Shown piece by piece: positions 51,440 to 64,000 of a stretch of 64,000 nt of DNA. Below the pieces are notes generated by a model. That model was given only the letters and a program-made list of their open reading frames with translations. It did no database searches and had not been told where the DNA came from. The stretch spans positions 1 to 64,000 of the forward strand of contig RCAB01000353.1 in assembly GCA_003640385.1 (NCBI GenBank), in the 5' to 3' direction. Positions within the stretch are counted from its first letter, which is position 1, and the number at the start of each line of letters is the position of its first letter. The DNA is from Setaria digitata (Eukaryota; Nematoda; Chromadorea; Rhabditida; Setariidae). Made by a program: the position numbers and the translations under genes.

Positions 51440-52681
51440 CTGAAAAATATATTATTACTAATGAAATAAGAGTAAATTTTTCAAATAAAATATCAATTGA
51501 AATTTAAACAAGGAAAAAAAAAAAAAATTAGACAAATGAAATGTCTGAAGGAATTTGAAAAGCAAAAAATTTTTTTTCTGATTACTTGGCTTATGATAAA
51601 AAAAAAAACATTGCAAATTTATTAAAATATATAACTTATATATTTATACGTCATACATTTCACGTATGCAACTCAAACTGTAAAATAAGCGTGTAACACG
51701 TATGACTTCTGTCTTAGTTGATTCCAAACTTTTTTCATTCTACACCATTCTAGGGCACAGTAACAGAAGCAAATTTCATAATTAAAATTGAGGAAAGACA
51801 AAATAAAAAAACAGAACTACCATCATTAAGCTTATTACAGGTTTCTGATAATATGCTGTAATACTGGGAATCTTTTGTGTTACTACTATTATCACGATGT
51901 GCTACCATATGATTTCATGTAATTATTACAAATGATAATTATGCTGTCATTGTTATAATTAAATAATTAACATGTTGCATATTTGTAATTAATTGATGTT
52001 TAAATTAATTACTGTTTTTGTATATTCCTACGGTAGTATTTTATCGTTACTATTGAATAGCTACCGTAATAATTCTGAACTGAAAAAAAAACAAGCCTTA
52101 ATTTTAAATCTAAATTAATTATTCTCAATGCAATCATAGAAGTTGCATGACTGATTAGATAATCTGGCTGATAATCAGTAATCACTCAAGATTTGATCAG
52201 AATTATTCATATCATTAGCAATTAATTCTCTTACTCATTCATCAAGTATTTTTCATCACTATTCGAATATTTTCTCTCATATATTGATTTGAGCATTTTA
52301 CTTATTTAATTTTAAAACATTTACAAAATACAAAACAATTAATAATGAATGAATGGATAAATAATAAACCGAAGAAATAATAAGCAAAAAAAAAAAAAAA
52401 AATAAACAGACAAATAAATAAATAATTAAATGAGTAAAGAAAAGAAATGAATGAACACGTAAGTAAATAAATAAATGAGCAAATAAATAAATAATAAAAG
52501 GTTGATAGCGAGGGAAAATAGAAGAGAAATTGGTTAGTTTTGTGAAAATGAAATGAAAAAAGTCAGCGTAAAATTTATAGCTTAATTCTAAAAAACAAAA
52601 AAAAAAAAAAAGAAAAATGGAATTGCCAATGCTGTATCAACCAGAAAATTCTCCATTAAATATCAATACATACATATAAAC

Positions 52682-52682
<1 letters not shown>

Positions 52683-52728
<46 letters not shown>
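52683..52728. repeat. (CA)23 microsatellite
   Basis: A perfect AC dinucleotide repeat of 46 bp, followed by degenerate CACGC/ACACGTATAC sequence to about 52800. Confidence 0.95.
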
Positions 52729-52733
<5 letters not shown>

Positions 52734-53519
52734 GACACGCATACACATATACGCTTAGCGACACGTATACACACGTATAAATGTACGTGGAGACACGTCT
52801 CTTCATGGAAATGAGAATACTTTCTATTTTAATGAAAAAAAAAAAAAGAATTCATTAAGTATAAACACTTTGGCTAATGTTGAATTTAGCACTAACCAAG
52901 AAAATTGTAACACTTCTAAGTGGAAACTCTTTTCCTATTTTTGATTATCTTTCAGTAAATTAGCCATCGTTCGTTGCTACTTCAAGACGTATACGGTAGC
53001 TTTATAATAATTAAATGTCTCCAAAATTTAAAAGAAAAAAAAAAAGACGAGTAGGAAAAAAAAGGAGGGAGGATGAACAGAATGCATTAAAATATTGTGT
53101 AGATAAAAAAAAAAGAATTAATTTTGATAAAGTTTCTAAGTCTGTTCAAAATATTATTTTATTTTTGTGAAATTTTAATATTTCGTTTTTCATCAGTTTT
53201 TGTTAATTGTAAGAATGGATAATTAATTTGGAAATGGTACTATGTGTCCTGAAATTTGCAAGGAACTAAATTGGAAATAAATAAAAATAGTACTTGAAGT
53301 TTAATCGAATTTCATTAATAATTATGACTTAATTAATTTGATTTATGCATTTTGATTTTAATTTCAATTTGAATCTTCGATGTTTCAAATGATTTCATCG
53401 CTATCCTTCTAAAGGCCATTTACTCTTCGCTCTTTATAAATTTTCAGATTTTAAACTTTTAAAATGAAATTACTGACAAATTTATTCGAAATTATTATCA
53501 TCTGAGTGAACGAATTTAC

Positions 53520-53800
53520 CGATGCTTTATGGCCTAGTGGTTTCGTTTCATGTTGTAAGTTGGATCTCAGGCGGTACGGTGTCGCTAGGAGTGTATGTGT
53601 TAGCTGAATGAAGAATAGAAGTTATCCCTGTCATAGCCATGCTGTGATGACACAATTCCTCGTTTCTGACAGCACCTTTTTGGTCCCTTTTACGGGTGGG
53701 CATCTCATTTCACTCAGTTACCCGACCCAGGGGTTGGGTAAACTTGTTCATATGCACGTAGTGCCGATAGCTACGGTTAGCTGACTGCATTTGGTAAATG
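53520..53800 (+). repeat. tRNA-like, GC-richer repeat candidate
   Basis: A block of about 280 bp with clearly higher GC than its surroundings. TGGCCTAGTGG at about 53531 matches the eukaryotic tRNA A-box (TRGYNNARNNG). About 30 bp on, AGTTGGATCTC is a weak B-box. Downstream lies an 11-bp-stem hairpin, TTACCCGACCC/GGGTTGGGTAA, at 53718-53741. This is what a tRNA-derived SINE or decayed tRNA pseudogene could look like, but there is no intact cloverleaf and I saw no second copy in the window. Confidence 0.35.
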
Positions 53801-54383
53801 GAATACGAAGAAATCAGAAGTATAAATTAGAGAGAATGGCAGTGAGGATAGATTAGAGATTGATGTAGTGATAAAATAATATGCAACGAGTAGAGGGTAA
53901 GATTAGGGGTAGCGGTAAATAGCATACAAAGAATAGAAAAATATAATGGAGAGCAGTATGAAATAGCATAGTTTCTAAAAGAGTGAAGGAACAGAGTATG
54001 GGTAAGTATGGGTATTCTGGGAGATGGAATGCGGAGAAAGTCGTTAATTATTAGAAATTAAATTTAAATCTTGAAATGAGATGCATTTCTAATGTCAGCT
54101 TTCCTGTAATTCAGGGGAAATTCTGACGTACGCTAGTCCTAGTTTCTGTGCTGGAATTTCTACGTGAACTATAAAAGTTTGTAGTATGATAATGTGGAAG
54201 AATATGTACTCAATGTACAAGATGAAACTGTAAAACTAGTAAATAATAAATAAATAAATAAACTGTAAACTACTAGTAAAGTCAGTTTCAGTAAAGCAGA
54301 ACTAATGAATTTAATTTTAGACAGAATAGAACTGGCGAATTTCGGAAGTCACTTTGGTTATCGATAACTCGATCAGAGCTGTG

Positions 54384-57291
<2,908 letters not shown>

Positions 57292-59037
57292 CTCTATTTC
57301 TCGGCTATTTAGAAATTTATGTGTTTTTCTTATTTTCTTCTTTAGTTTGAATTTCCTAATGGATTTCAAAAACTCTGATCTCTTCTGTGTCGTTCATAAG
57401 AGGAGTATTGAAATGGGAATCGAGGTTTAATCGTTTTTTTTTTTTTTTTTTTGGAACGGTTCTTTGTGTAAAGTTTAAATTATTAATCTGTAATTTTGTT
57501 TTAACATTTTTTTATGCTATAAATATTCAAAAAGGTTTATGCCCTTTTATGTAACAGCAAGGTACAAAGTAACATTATATGATTCAGTGACAAGTTCTTA
57601 AAGCACCGAATGATAATTGTAATTTGCATTTTCTATGAAACTCGCTTCCTGCGTGATTTGTACTGATATGTAGGACAAATGTAAATTCAATGCGGTACTA
57701 AGCACATTGTTGGAAATTAGGTTGTTCGGATTACAACGGTTTAGCAAGTGCCGTGATATAATTGCAATGCTTGTGCGGTGAACTCACGTGAACTTTGCGA
57801 TATGGCCCCATTTAGTACGAGAAGATCGAAATAATGTAAGTAATGTATAAAAATTAGCAGCAACAAAGTTTGCAGAACTCACAGTTAAGAACCTTTTCAA
57901 ATCTAGATTGTTACAATAAAGTTGTTGATTACGTATATGATCCTGTCTTGTTTTCAAATTTTTAACGAGAGATTTAACTAAAAGAAAGCAGGCTAACCTA
58001 TCTCCAATTTTTATTTATAATGGAAGTTTAGCCGTAAAAAAATTGATGTAATAACGATTGGAAATGTTAACGAAGTTATTATTGTCTTTGAATCAATTGG
58101 CTAGTAAATTTCTTGGAGCTAAATATCAGCTTCATTATAATTATTCGTTTTGCTCCTAAAATTAAGTATCTAGAATAATCTATTTTTTCAGCGGTCCTAA
58201 ATTGAATAAAATTTTTTTTTGTGCCGAAAACTTATTTTGTTTTTTTCCATTCTTTCCAAACTTCTCATTCATCACTCATTTTCTGTTCACTGTTTTCATT
58301 TAAAGTCATCGAAGATCATTCAATTTATCGTCTTTGTTCAATAAAAGAAAGAGAGAGAGAGAAAAAAAAAAAACATCTTATTGGTAATTAATTAGACAAT
58401 GGTGGCAAACAATTTTTCTGCTGAACTCATTTATATTCATTCATACGATTGGACATTCAAATGTCCAGTAGGGAAATGTATTTTATTGGTTAGATGAGAG
58501 GTAACTTACACACATCATACTCGCTAAAATTTATATTTAATTAATTAGTTTGGATGCAGTAATTATTACTTCAATATCATCACTTGAAGTTAAAATCTTT
58601 TCTTACCTAGAAAATAAAAGAAAAAAGTGCTAATTTTCTTAAAATTATTTTTACCCCCTCCTTTCCAATCCTTTCCCCTCTTCTGTTCAGCAATTTTTAC
58701 CGATCATTTTTACCTTTTTTTTTTTTCGAGTTAAATTGCATTGGAATGATTGTTGTTGAGAAAATTGAATCAATCATTTGCTGTATTATTATCAAAATAT
58801 TGAGATTTATAGAGAAATTTTAGATTAATTAAAAGTGAAAAGGAGAACAAAGATGAGATAGTTTGCAATGATCAACAGATGCGATTTCGTATGAAAACTG
58901 GAAAATTGAAATCACGAAAATTCTCTTTTAGATAATCGGTTTCTCGCACTAAAAGAAAGGAAGAAAGTGGCGAAAAGTGTACAACCAGAGAAGTTTTATC
59001 AAGTTCATTTAATATTTGTTTTCTTTTGCTAATTAAT
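57292..59037. other. Spacer between zinc-finger and MKRN2OS-like genes
   Basis: About 1.7 kb with the zinc-finger 3' UTR and the next gene's upstream region. I see T tracts and a short GA run near 58351, and no coding exons. Confidence 0.55.
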
Positions 59038-60484
59038 ATGAAACCATTAATTTTGATTCATAATGTTTGTGGTTGGTGTTCCATTACAAAGTCATTCATT
59101 GCTCGACGAAAATTATGTCCAAAATGTGGCACTCAAATTACTGATAATACGTCAGTATGTGTTTTTTTACCGGATCCATTCATTTCTCCAACCGCAGGTT
59201 GCTGTTCCATACTGTTAAAACCATCAGTAAACTCATTCAGCAAGTTAGTTTTAAAATTTTCTTTTTTTTTTTTTTTTTTTTTTTGGAATAAAGTTGTATT
59301 TTCTGCAGTTACAAGTTGCTGATTTAAATATCGGATGTTTTTTTTTAATCATTTTTTAACTATAATAATATTGAATGAAATTAATTGTTTAATCACTTCA
59401 TTAATTTTTTTTCATCAATTTAACTTGCTAAACTTTCGATTCCCATCAAGAAATATTAGTTTTTTTTTTTTTAGTTCGTATTTTTGTGATCCGTAAATAT
59501 ATTAGAAAAAAAAAAAGGAATTTATTATTAAAATTATCTTCCGCCTATGCTTATTTTTAATCACTGTACAATAGCGCTTTTTTTTTTTCCAAAGCTATTC
59601 ATCTTTTAGCACACGTATGATTTTATCTTTTTTTTGTTTTGTTTTTTTTTTTTTTTTTGCTTTGAAATAAGTCTAATTTTGAAGCTTTTTTCTTTTTCAG
59701 ATATAAATTGGGCGATGATCTTCATATTGGTCTATCAAATTCAAAAGGTTTTGTATTTTCATACACTAATAATGGTATCGTGGTTGAATCACATTGGAAC
59801 GATTGTCTATGTATATATCGGTTCAGTGATAGCAAAACGTGTGATATAAGGATGAAAATGTTTGTCAAGAAGTACCATAGTCGATTTACTCATAAAGTTT
59901 GTTTTGTTAGAAATGTTAACTTATTTTCCTTTATAGAAGTTTTGAACATTTTGAATAAATTTGCATGGTTTTAAGGAATGATATTAGTTATCTTTTTCTC
60001 TTTTGAATTTTGATTTCACCATCAAAGATAACATTTGTTTTTTCCCTGGTGCAGTTATAAATTTTGCTAAATTCATTCAGTCATTGAGAATGAATTGATT
60101 AATTATTGCTCGAAGATAAGAGGAGGAATAACGGTTAAATCGAATGAATTTATGGATAGAGTTAGGCATTGTAAACTGTTTAAACTTGTGTATATTTTAG
60201 AAATTGTTCCAGTTCCGGTATGCTATTAACGATTGAGGTGATTAATTTTCCTTTTTATCTTCTTTTTTTTTTTTTTTTTGCAGCATTATGATAAGAAGAA
60301 TTGGAATTGTTATGATTTTGTTGTGGAATTTTTGCTCGATGCTGGCGTGTTACAGCGTACGTCACACGTAAAAGATCAGTTCGTAGCGGAACATGTTTGC
60401 AAACCATTACAAAGAGTACTTCGATATTACAGTCTCCTAGATCGATTATCACGATCTCAAGCTAATTTTCTTACATTGTCCTAA
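59038..60484 (+). CDS. MKRN2OS-like DUF4796 protein
   Basis: Three plus-strand exons, 59038-59243, 59701-59896 and 60284-60484, in phase, give 200 residues. The length and order of motifs resemble human MKRN2OS (C3orf83). A zinc-ribbon-like N-terminus has Cys-x2-Cys at 11-14 and 27-30 (CGWCSITK...RKLCPKC), followed by DPFISPTAGCCSILLKPS. Then comes GDDLHIGLSNSKGFVFSY, and a C-terminal part with HYDKKNWNCYDFVVEFLLD. Function is unknown in any species as far as I know. The Leu-His-Ile-Gly...Phe-Val-Phe pattern followed about 65 residues later by Asn-Cys-Tyr resembles the His and Asn-Cys elements of LRAT/NlpC-P60 papain-like folds; that comparison is my inference. Exon 2 and exon 3 acceptors sit behind long T tracts. 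AATAAA at about 60781 is a likely poly(A) signal. Confidence 0.78.
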
Positions 60485-61240
60485 AATTTTGCTTATCTTT
60501 TCAGAGGGTTTAGAAAGATTTATTTGATTATTTGATCATTTTGATCAAAAATTATCCTCCTACATTCTCAGCAATTCCTCATTTAATTCTCAATTTTTTT
60601 TTTTTGCTCTATAATCACAAAGCAACATATTCCGTTGTATTCTATTCCTTATGCTATATTATATTAGTCCAATTGTACAAGCGTGAAAGATGCATATATC
60701 TGTATGTTATAATAATAATGATTTTGTATTATTAAATTAGTCTAAACTGTATAATTCACCTACATATAAATTGGCAGAAAAATAAAGACTATAAATGTAA
60801 TTAATCTATTTAATCGTGCAAAAAGTGTTACATTAATGAACTTATTCAATCGTACGAACATAATATACATGCATGGGACACATAGGAAATTTCAAAATAA
60901 CAAGGAAATAAATGACTAGGTCATATGTCATCTTAGTTAGTCTCTCCCTTCATCTGCATACTCCACTCACTTACTAATTAATTAATTAATTAATTAATGG
61001 CATTTGCAACTGGGGTCGTCTCCATCGTTCGTAATCGGTCAAGTAATGTCCATCTTAGCACTGGGAATCAATTTTCATTGCGGTATTATTTATGTCGAAG
61101 CACATATTACCTCATTTTTGTCTCTCGTGGGGGGGGGGGGGGGGGGGGGNTCTGTGATTGTAGTTTGACATTTGACCTTTGGTAGTGTTTTTAGGACTTA
61201 GTCTAAAAGATTTTTGCTTGTAACTAATTGCAGATAAATA
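60485..61240. other. Spacer with AATT repeat and poly-G gap
   Basis: About 750 bp carrying the MKRN2OS-like 3' end, an AATTAATT run at 60975-60998, and a 21-bp G run ending in an N at 61150. A TTGCAG acceptor at 61228-61233 ends this stretch 7 nt before the next start codon. Confidence 0.6.
61129..61150. other. Poly-G run ending in an N
   Basis: Twenty-one G residues followed by one N. The run stands out in an AT-rich genome. It may be a sequencing artefact or a true G tract at which assembly stopped. Unlike the other N positions, its flanks are not duplicated. Confidence 0.85.
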
Positions 61241-62341
61241 ATGGCAGAAAGTCTGGAAGGACGAATAGATATGGATTGTGACAAAGAGATGGATTGGTTG
61301 AGTTACTCGAAAGAACAGGTTTCTGTTTTCTCATCTGCCAAAACGTAGCATATCTCATTGAAATGTTTGGTCTAGAAGCTTAAAACAATGGGATCCAGTG
61401 TTTAACCGACGCTTTATTGTTCTTTTTTTTTTGACATACTTTTTCTAATATAGTTTTAAATGTCAGTGAAGTGATAGTTTACAGTTTGACAAATTTGTTC
61501 ATGATTATCGAGAATTAGCCGAACCTTCTACCAGTAGTTCATATGAAAGTGATACGCCAATGGATGCTGCACTAAAAAGAGACTTCATTAATGTGGAAAG
61601 GAAATTGAGGAGAGCTTTTTATGCCATCAGAAAGTACGTTTAAACTGATTTCTCAGTAATTGTAGATATTGTGAATGCTAAGGAGTTCCTTTCGTGAAGT
61701 AGTTACAAAAATGAATAAGGTTGACGAAGTACTACGTGGGAGATTAGATGATACTTTCTCTCCAATTGTTTTTTCTTCGAATGTGAGAATTGATTTCATT
61801 TAGATTACCCGGTGCAGAAACTTTGGATGATTTGCGTTTACGTATTGAATCCATGCTGGAGATTTTCAAAATGGTAGGTATTCACTAATTATTAAATGAA
61901 TTTGGCCATCGGTTGTGATTTTGTTTGGTACATTCGAAACTAACTAATACTGAATATAAATTAAGAGTTAGGGTAGAAAATCAGGGCTTTTTTTTTTTTA
62001 CTTTTGAACTTCAATTCTGATCCAAAATTTTTAGATCAAATATAATTAAAGCTAAATATGCAATATAATTTTAGTTAAAAATTGTAAAAGAAGATAGCAA
62101 GGAAGAATTCAATTTGCGCAACGTACCTCTCCCGGATTATGATCCTATGGATATTGAATTATTGCTTGGTAAAGAATTCGTGTCAGCGCAAGTAATGCAT
62201 AAGAAAGGTTTGTCGAAATTCGAGGATAGACTGCGGCAGGAAGTTATCGAAAATACTAGAATGGGGGAAGTTCTACTGAAAGAGTGTGACGAAATTGTGC
62301 ACATTTATAAAGAAAAAGGTGACCCTATCATGCGATTTTAA
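61241..62341 (+). CDS. Unrecognised 187-aa helical protein
   Basis: Four plus-strand exons, 61241-61318, 61485-61633, 61804-61873 and 62075-62341, phase-consistent, give 187 residues. I do not recognise the family. It begins MAESLEGRIDMDCDKEMDWL, has a short Ser-rich linker (ELAEPSTSSSYESDTP), and is otherwise charged and probably helical: RDFINVERKLRRAFYAIRK, DDLRLRIESMLEIFKMLKIV, PDYDPMDIELLLGKEF, EVIENTRMGEVLLKECDEIV. It ends with GDPIMRF. The pattern would suit a small subunit of a coiled-coil complex, but that is a guess. The ATG follows a TTGCAG acceptor by 7 nt, suggesting trans-splicing. The first AATAAA downstream is near 62963. Confidence 0.75.
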
Positions 62342-62984
62342 GGACCAATTAAAATTTTTAGACAAGTTTAGAATTAAATAACTTTTCCAATTGAATTTTT
62401 TTCATTTTAAGACCGAAAAAATCGTTCTTCTTTAGCTCTTCGTAACTTACGGTTATGATGGTTGCTATAAGAATCCTTCTCGAACTACAACATGAAACGG
62501 AAGAAGTTTTTTATCCAGGAAGTCAGATGAGTTGATTTACTACCTATCTTTTCCGGTAAGTTGTTTTTGCATCAGTGTTCTCGTCATGGTATTGCGCTCG
62601 TTTTCGAAGACTTTCTTGAAATGGGTCATTTTTTTTTTAGAAACCTAAATAACCAACTCGAAGACGGCTGAAACGTGAAATGTCCATATTCATAATATAT
62701 TCAGGGTGAACTAGTAGCTGCCTAACTAAGTTGAATTTTTCTTAGTCTTCGCTTTATATTTCGTAATAATAGTTGTGCTTTTTTCAGCTGATGGTCAGGT
62801 TAGTTTTCTCGAAACAGCAGCAGTTTAAAAGATGCATCTGATAGATTATCAGTGATTATATTGTGAAATATGTATGCTATCATATGTGCTTATGATTTTT
62901 CTTTTCAGAATGATACAAACAGAAATATTTTTACTTTTAAGAAACCATATAGTCATGTAAGCAATAAACAATATTCATTTATTA
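62342..62984. other. Downstream spacer
   Basis: About 640 bp after the 187-aa gene. No supported exon. It probably contains the gene's 3' UTR, ending near the AATAAA at 62963. Confidence 0.5.
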
Positions 62985-63086
62985 TCATTGACTGGACTGT
63001 GGTATTTCTTCAAAGCATTTGCATTTTGTTGTACCATTTGGGGCTGCCCAAGAAGCATGCACATAACAATATCCATCTTCTAGTCC
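62985..63086 (-). CDS. Possible minus-strand terminal exon
   Basis: Behind an AATTTTACAG acceptor the minus strand is open for 33 codons to a TGA. It reads GLEDGYCYVHASWAAPNGTT then KCKCFEEIPQSSQ, and AATAAA overlaps the region just after the stop. Three closely spaced Cys and an N-glycosylation-type NGT would suit a secreted domain. A second frame across the same exon is also open, so the reading frame is uncertain. Confidence 0.3.
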   Translation of the reverse strand, partial: GLEDGYCYVHASWAAPNGTTKCKCFEEIPQSSQ

Positions 63087-63220
63087 CTGTAAAATTAACA
63101 TAATTTTACAGTCATATCGTAAAAATAATTTTTTAAAGCCATACAATTTATAATTTTTAAGTCGAAGATACAATATTTTATTTTCTGCTAATGTTAACTT
63201 CATAGCTGTTCCTCCAGCTA

Positions 63221-63340
63221 TCATTCAGCAGTACAGGCATACAGAAAGGAACGTATGATGTCTTTTCCGGAAAAGCATAATGGACCGTTTATTTGCAGAA
63301 ATGTGGAAGTGTGATCATGTGGCTGCTTTGTTCTTTTAAT
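63221..63340 (-). CDS. Possible minus-strand exon
   Basis: From a TTAACTTTAG acceptor the minus strand stays open for 40 codons to a TGA. It includes STFLQINGPLCFSGKDIIRS and ends LYACTAE. It could be an alternative last exon of the same unseen gene as 62985-63086, with the rest beyond the window, or chance. Confidence 0.22.
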   Translation of the reverse strand: MKRTKQPHDHTSTFLQINGPLCFSGKDIIRSFLYACTAE

Positions 63341-64000
63341 CTAAAGTTAATAGTAACAAGGTTTGGATAGATTATTCTTAAGTATTTATATTGAAGTGTT
63401 TTATCGGATTTTGATTTGGAAAAGAAGCTAAACTAGGTGCACAAGATTGGTGATTATTTTGATTTTCTTCTAGACTTCGTGTTGTTTTTTTCTTTTTAGT
63501 TAATTGAAAGGCAGGAAATGTCGTTCAGCTGGGGAAGGAAAAAAGGGTAGGAGTAAGAGAAAATCAGGTACAGGTGTGACAGTGCTGTTTACGTTATTTA
63601 TCACTGATTGGGTGCTGCTGTTTACCTATTTTCCGTTTTGTAAAATATTTCTTTAAATTTAATCAAATTACCTATCAAAATTTGTCCGAATGTGCATCAT
63701 TTCTACACTTCTATTTACTTTACGAATAATTCGTTTATTTTTTTTTTTTTTTTTTTTTGACAAGTTAAAATTAATGAGAAAGTAACAAGTGTTATAGAAT
63801 TAGATTATTCGGAATAATGCGGAGAGGAATTTCCGTGTCTGTAATATCAAGAAATGTCGAAATCATTCAATTTCAAGAAATGTCGAAATCATTCAATTTT
63901 GTATATGCCTATTAAATATTGAGAGTAATAAATAGGTTTATCTACATTCGCATCACTACAAATATCATTTTTAATTACTCTCATGGATGCAGTTTTCTTT
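63341..64000. other. Right edge, no gene resolved
   Basis: AT-rich sequence with a long T tract near 63740-63757 and a 26-bp duplication listed separately. Upstream exons of any minus-strand gene here would lie outside the window. Confidence 0.45.
63847..63898. repeat. 26-bp perfect tandem duplication
   Basis: Two identical adjacent 26-bp copies starting TCAAGAAATGTCGAAATC, at 63847-63872 and 63873-63898. Confidence 0.93.

Larger units (their letters stand above)
48008..54383. other. Gene-poor, repeat-rich stretch
   Basis: About 6.4 kb between the divergent 191-aa gene and the zinc-finger gene. It is dominated by A/T homopolymers of 12-25 bp, TAAA-type runs around 52390-52500, and the repeats listed separately. 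The only coding-like signal is a possible terminal exon at 51439-51310 on the minus strand. Confidence 0.55.

Noticed and set aside
52930..53020. Acceptor-like TTTCAG followed by a short plus-strand frame ending near 53010
   Set aside because: Only about 16 codons and no upstream partner exon. Too little to support a gene.
53520..53600. Functional tRNA gene
   Set aside because: The A-box is good, but no acceptor-stem pairing, anticodon arm or clean B-box could be drawn.
62870..63103. 77-codon plus-strand frame
   Set aside because: Overlaps a minus-strand exon with better splice signals, and its product has no clear features.

Overview
The window is eukaryotic nuclear DNA, most likely from a nematode, and its intron style points to a filarial or other spirurid worm rather than Caenorhabditis. 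The DNA is very AT-rich and full of A and T homopolymers. Genes have many short exons separated by mostly 100-700 bp introns with GT...TTTCAG boundaries. Several start codons lie only 4-60 nt downstream of a TTTCAG-type acceptor that has no upstream exon, which is what spliced-leader trans-splicing would leave. The species call is inference; the gene structures were read from the sequence, and for ten of the eleven main genes the exon phases were checked by hand for most or all of the length.

Left part (2.3-25.4 kb): five consecutive minus-strand genes. In transcription order they are an unrecognised 216-aa protein (25.4-23.9 kb), a GM130/GOLGA2 golgin (21.6-14.1 kb), an LRR1 cullin-2 substrate receptor (11.8-9.0 kb), a C7orf25/UPF0415 protein (7.8-5.0 kb) and WDR83/MORG1 (4.8-2.3 kb). 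Only 261 bp separate the last two, so they may form a two-gene operon.

Middle (28.0-43.2 kb): a plus-strand DEG/ENaC sodium-channel subunit converges on a minus-strand CHERP splicing factor (SURP, CID, SR and G-patch regions). CHERP is head-to-head with the plus-strand chaperonin gene cct-4/CCT4 across a 422-bp presumed bidirectional promoter.

Right part (44.6-64 kb): an unrecognised 191-aa minus-strand gene, a 5-6 kb gene-poor repeat-rich stretch (minisatellite, CA microsatellite, a tRNA-like repeat), then three plus-strand genes: a six-finger C2H2/C2HC zinc-finger protein, an MKRN2OS-like (DUF4796) protein and an unrecognised 187-aa protein. Possible minus-strand exons lie at the far right edge.

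The genes serve housekeeping roles (Golgi tethering, ubiquitin ligation, splicing, chaperonin folding), with one neuronal-type channel and several orphans. I saw no mobile element with an intact reverse transcriptase or transposase, no rRNA, no convincing functional tRNA and no CRISPR. Three single-N positions are flanked by near-identical 98-129 bp repeats and look like unmerged assembly overlaps; a fourth N follows a poly-G run.
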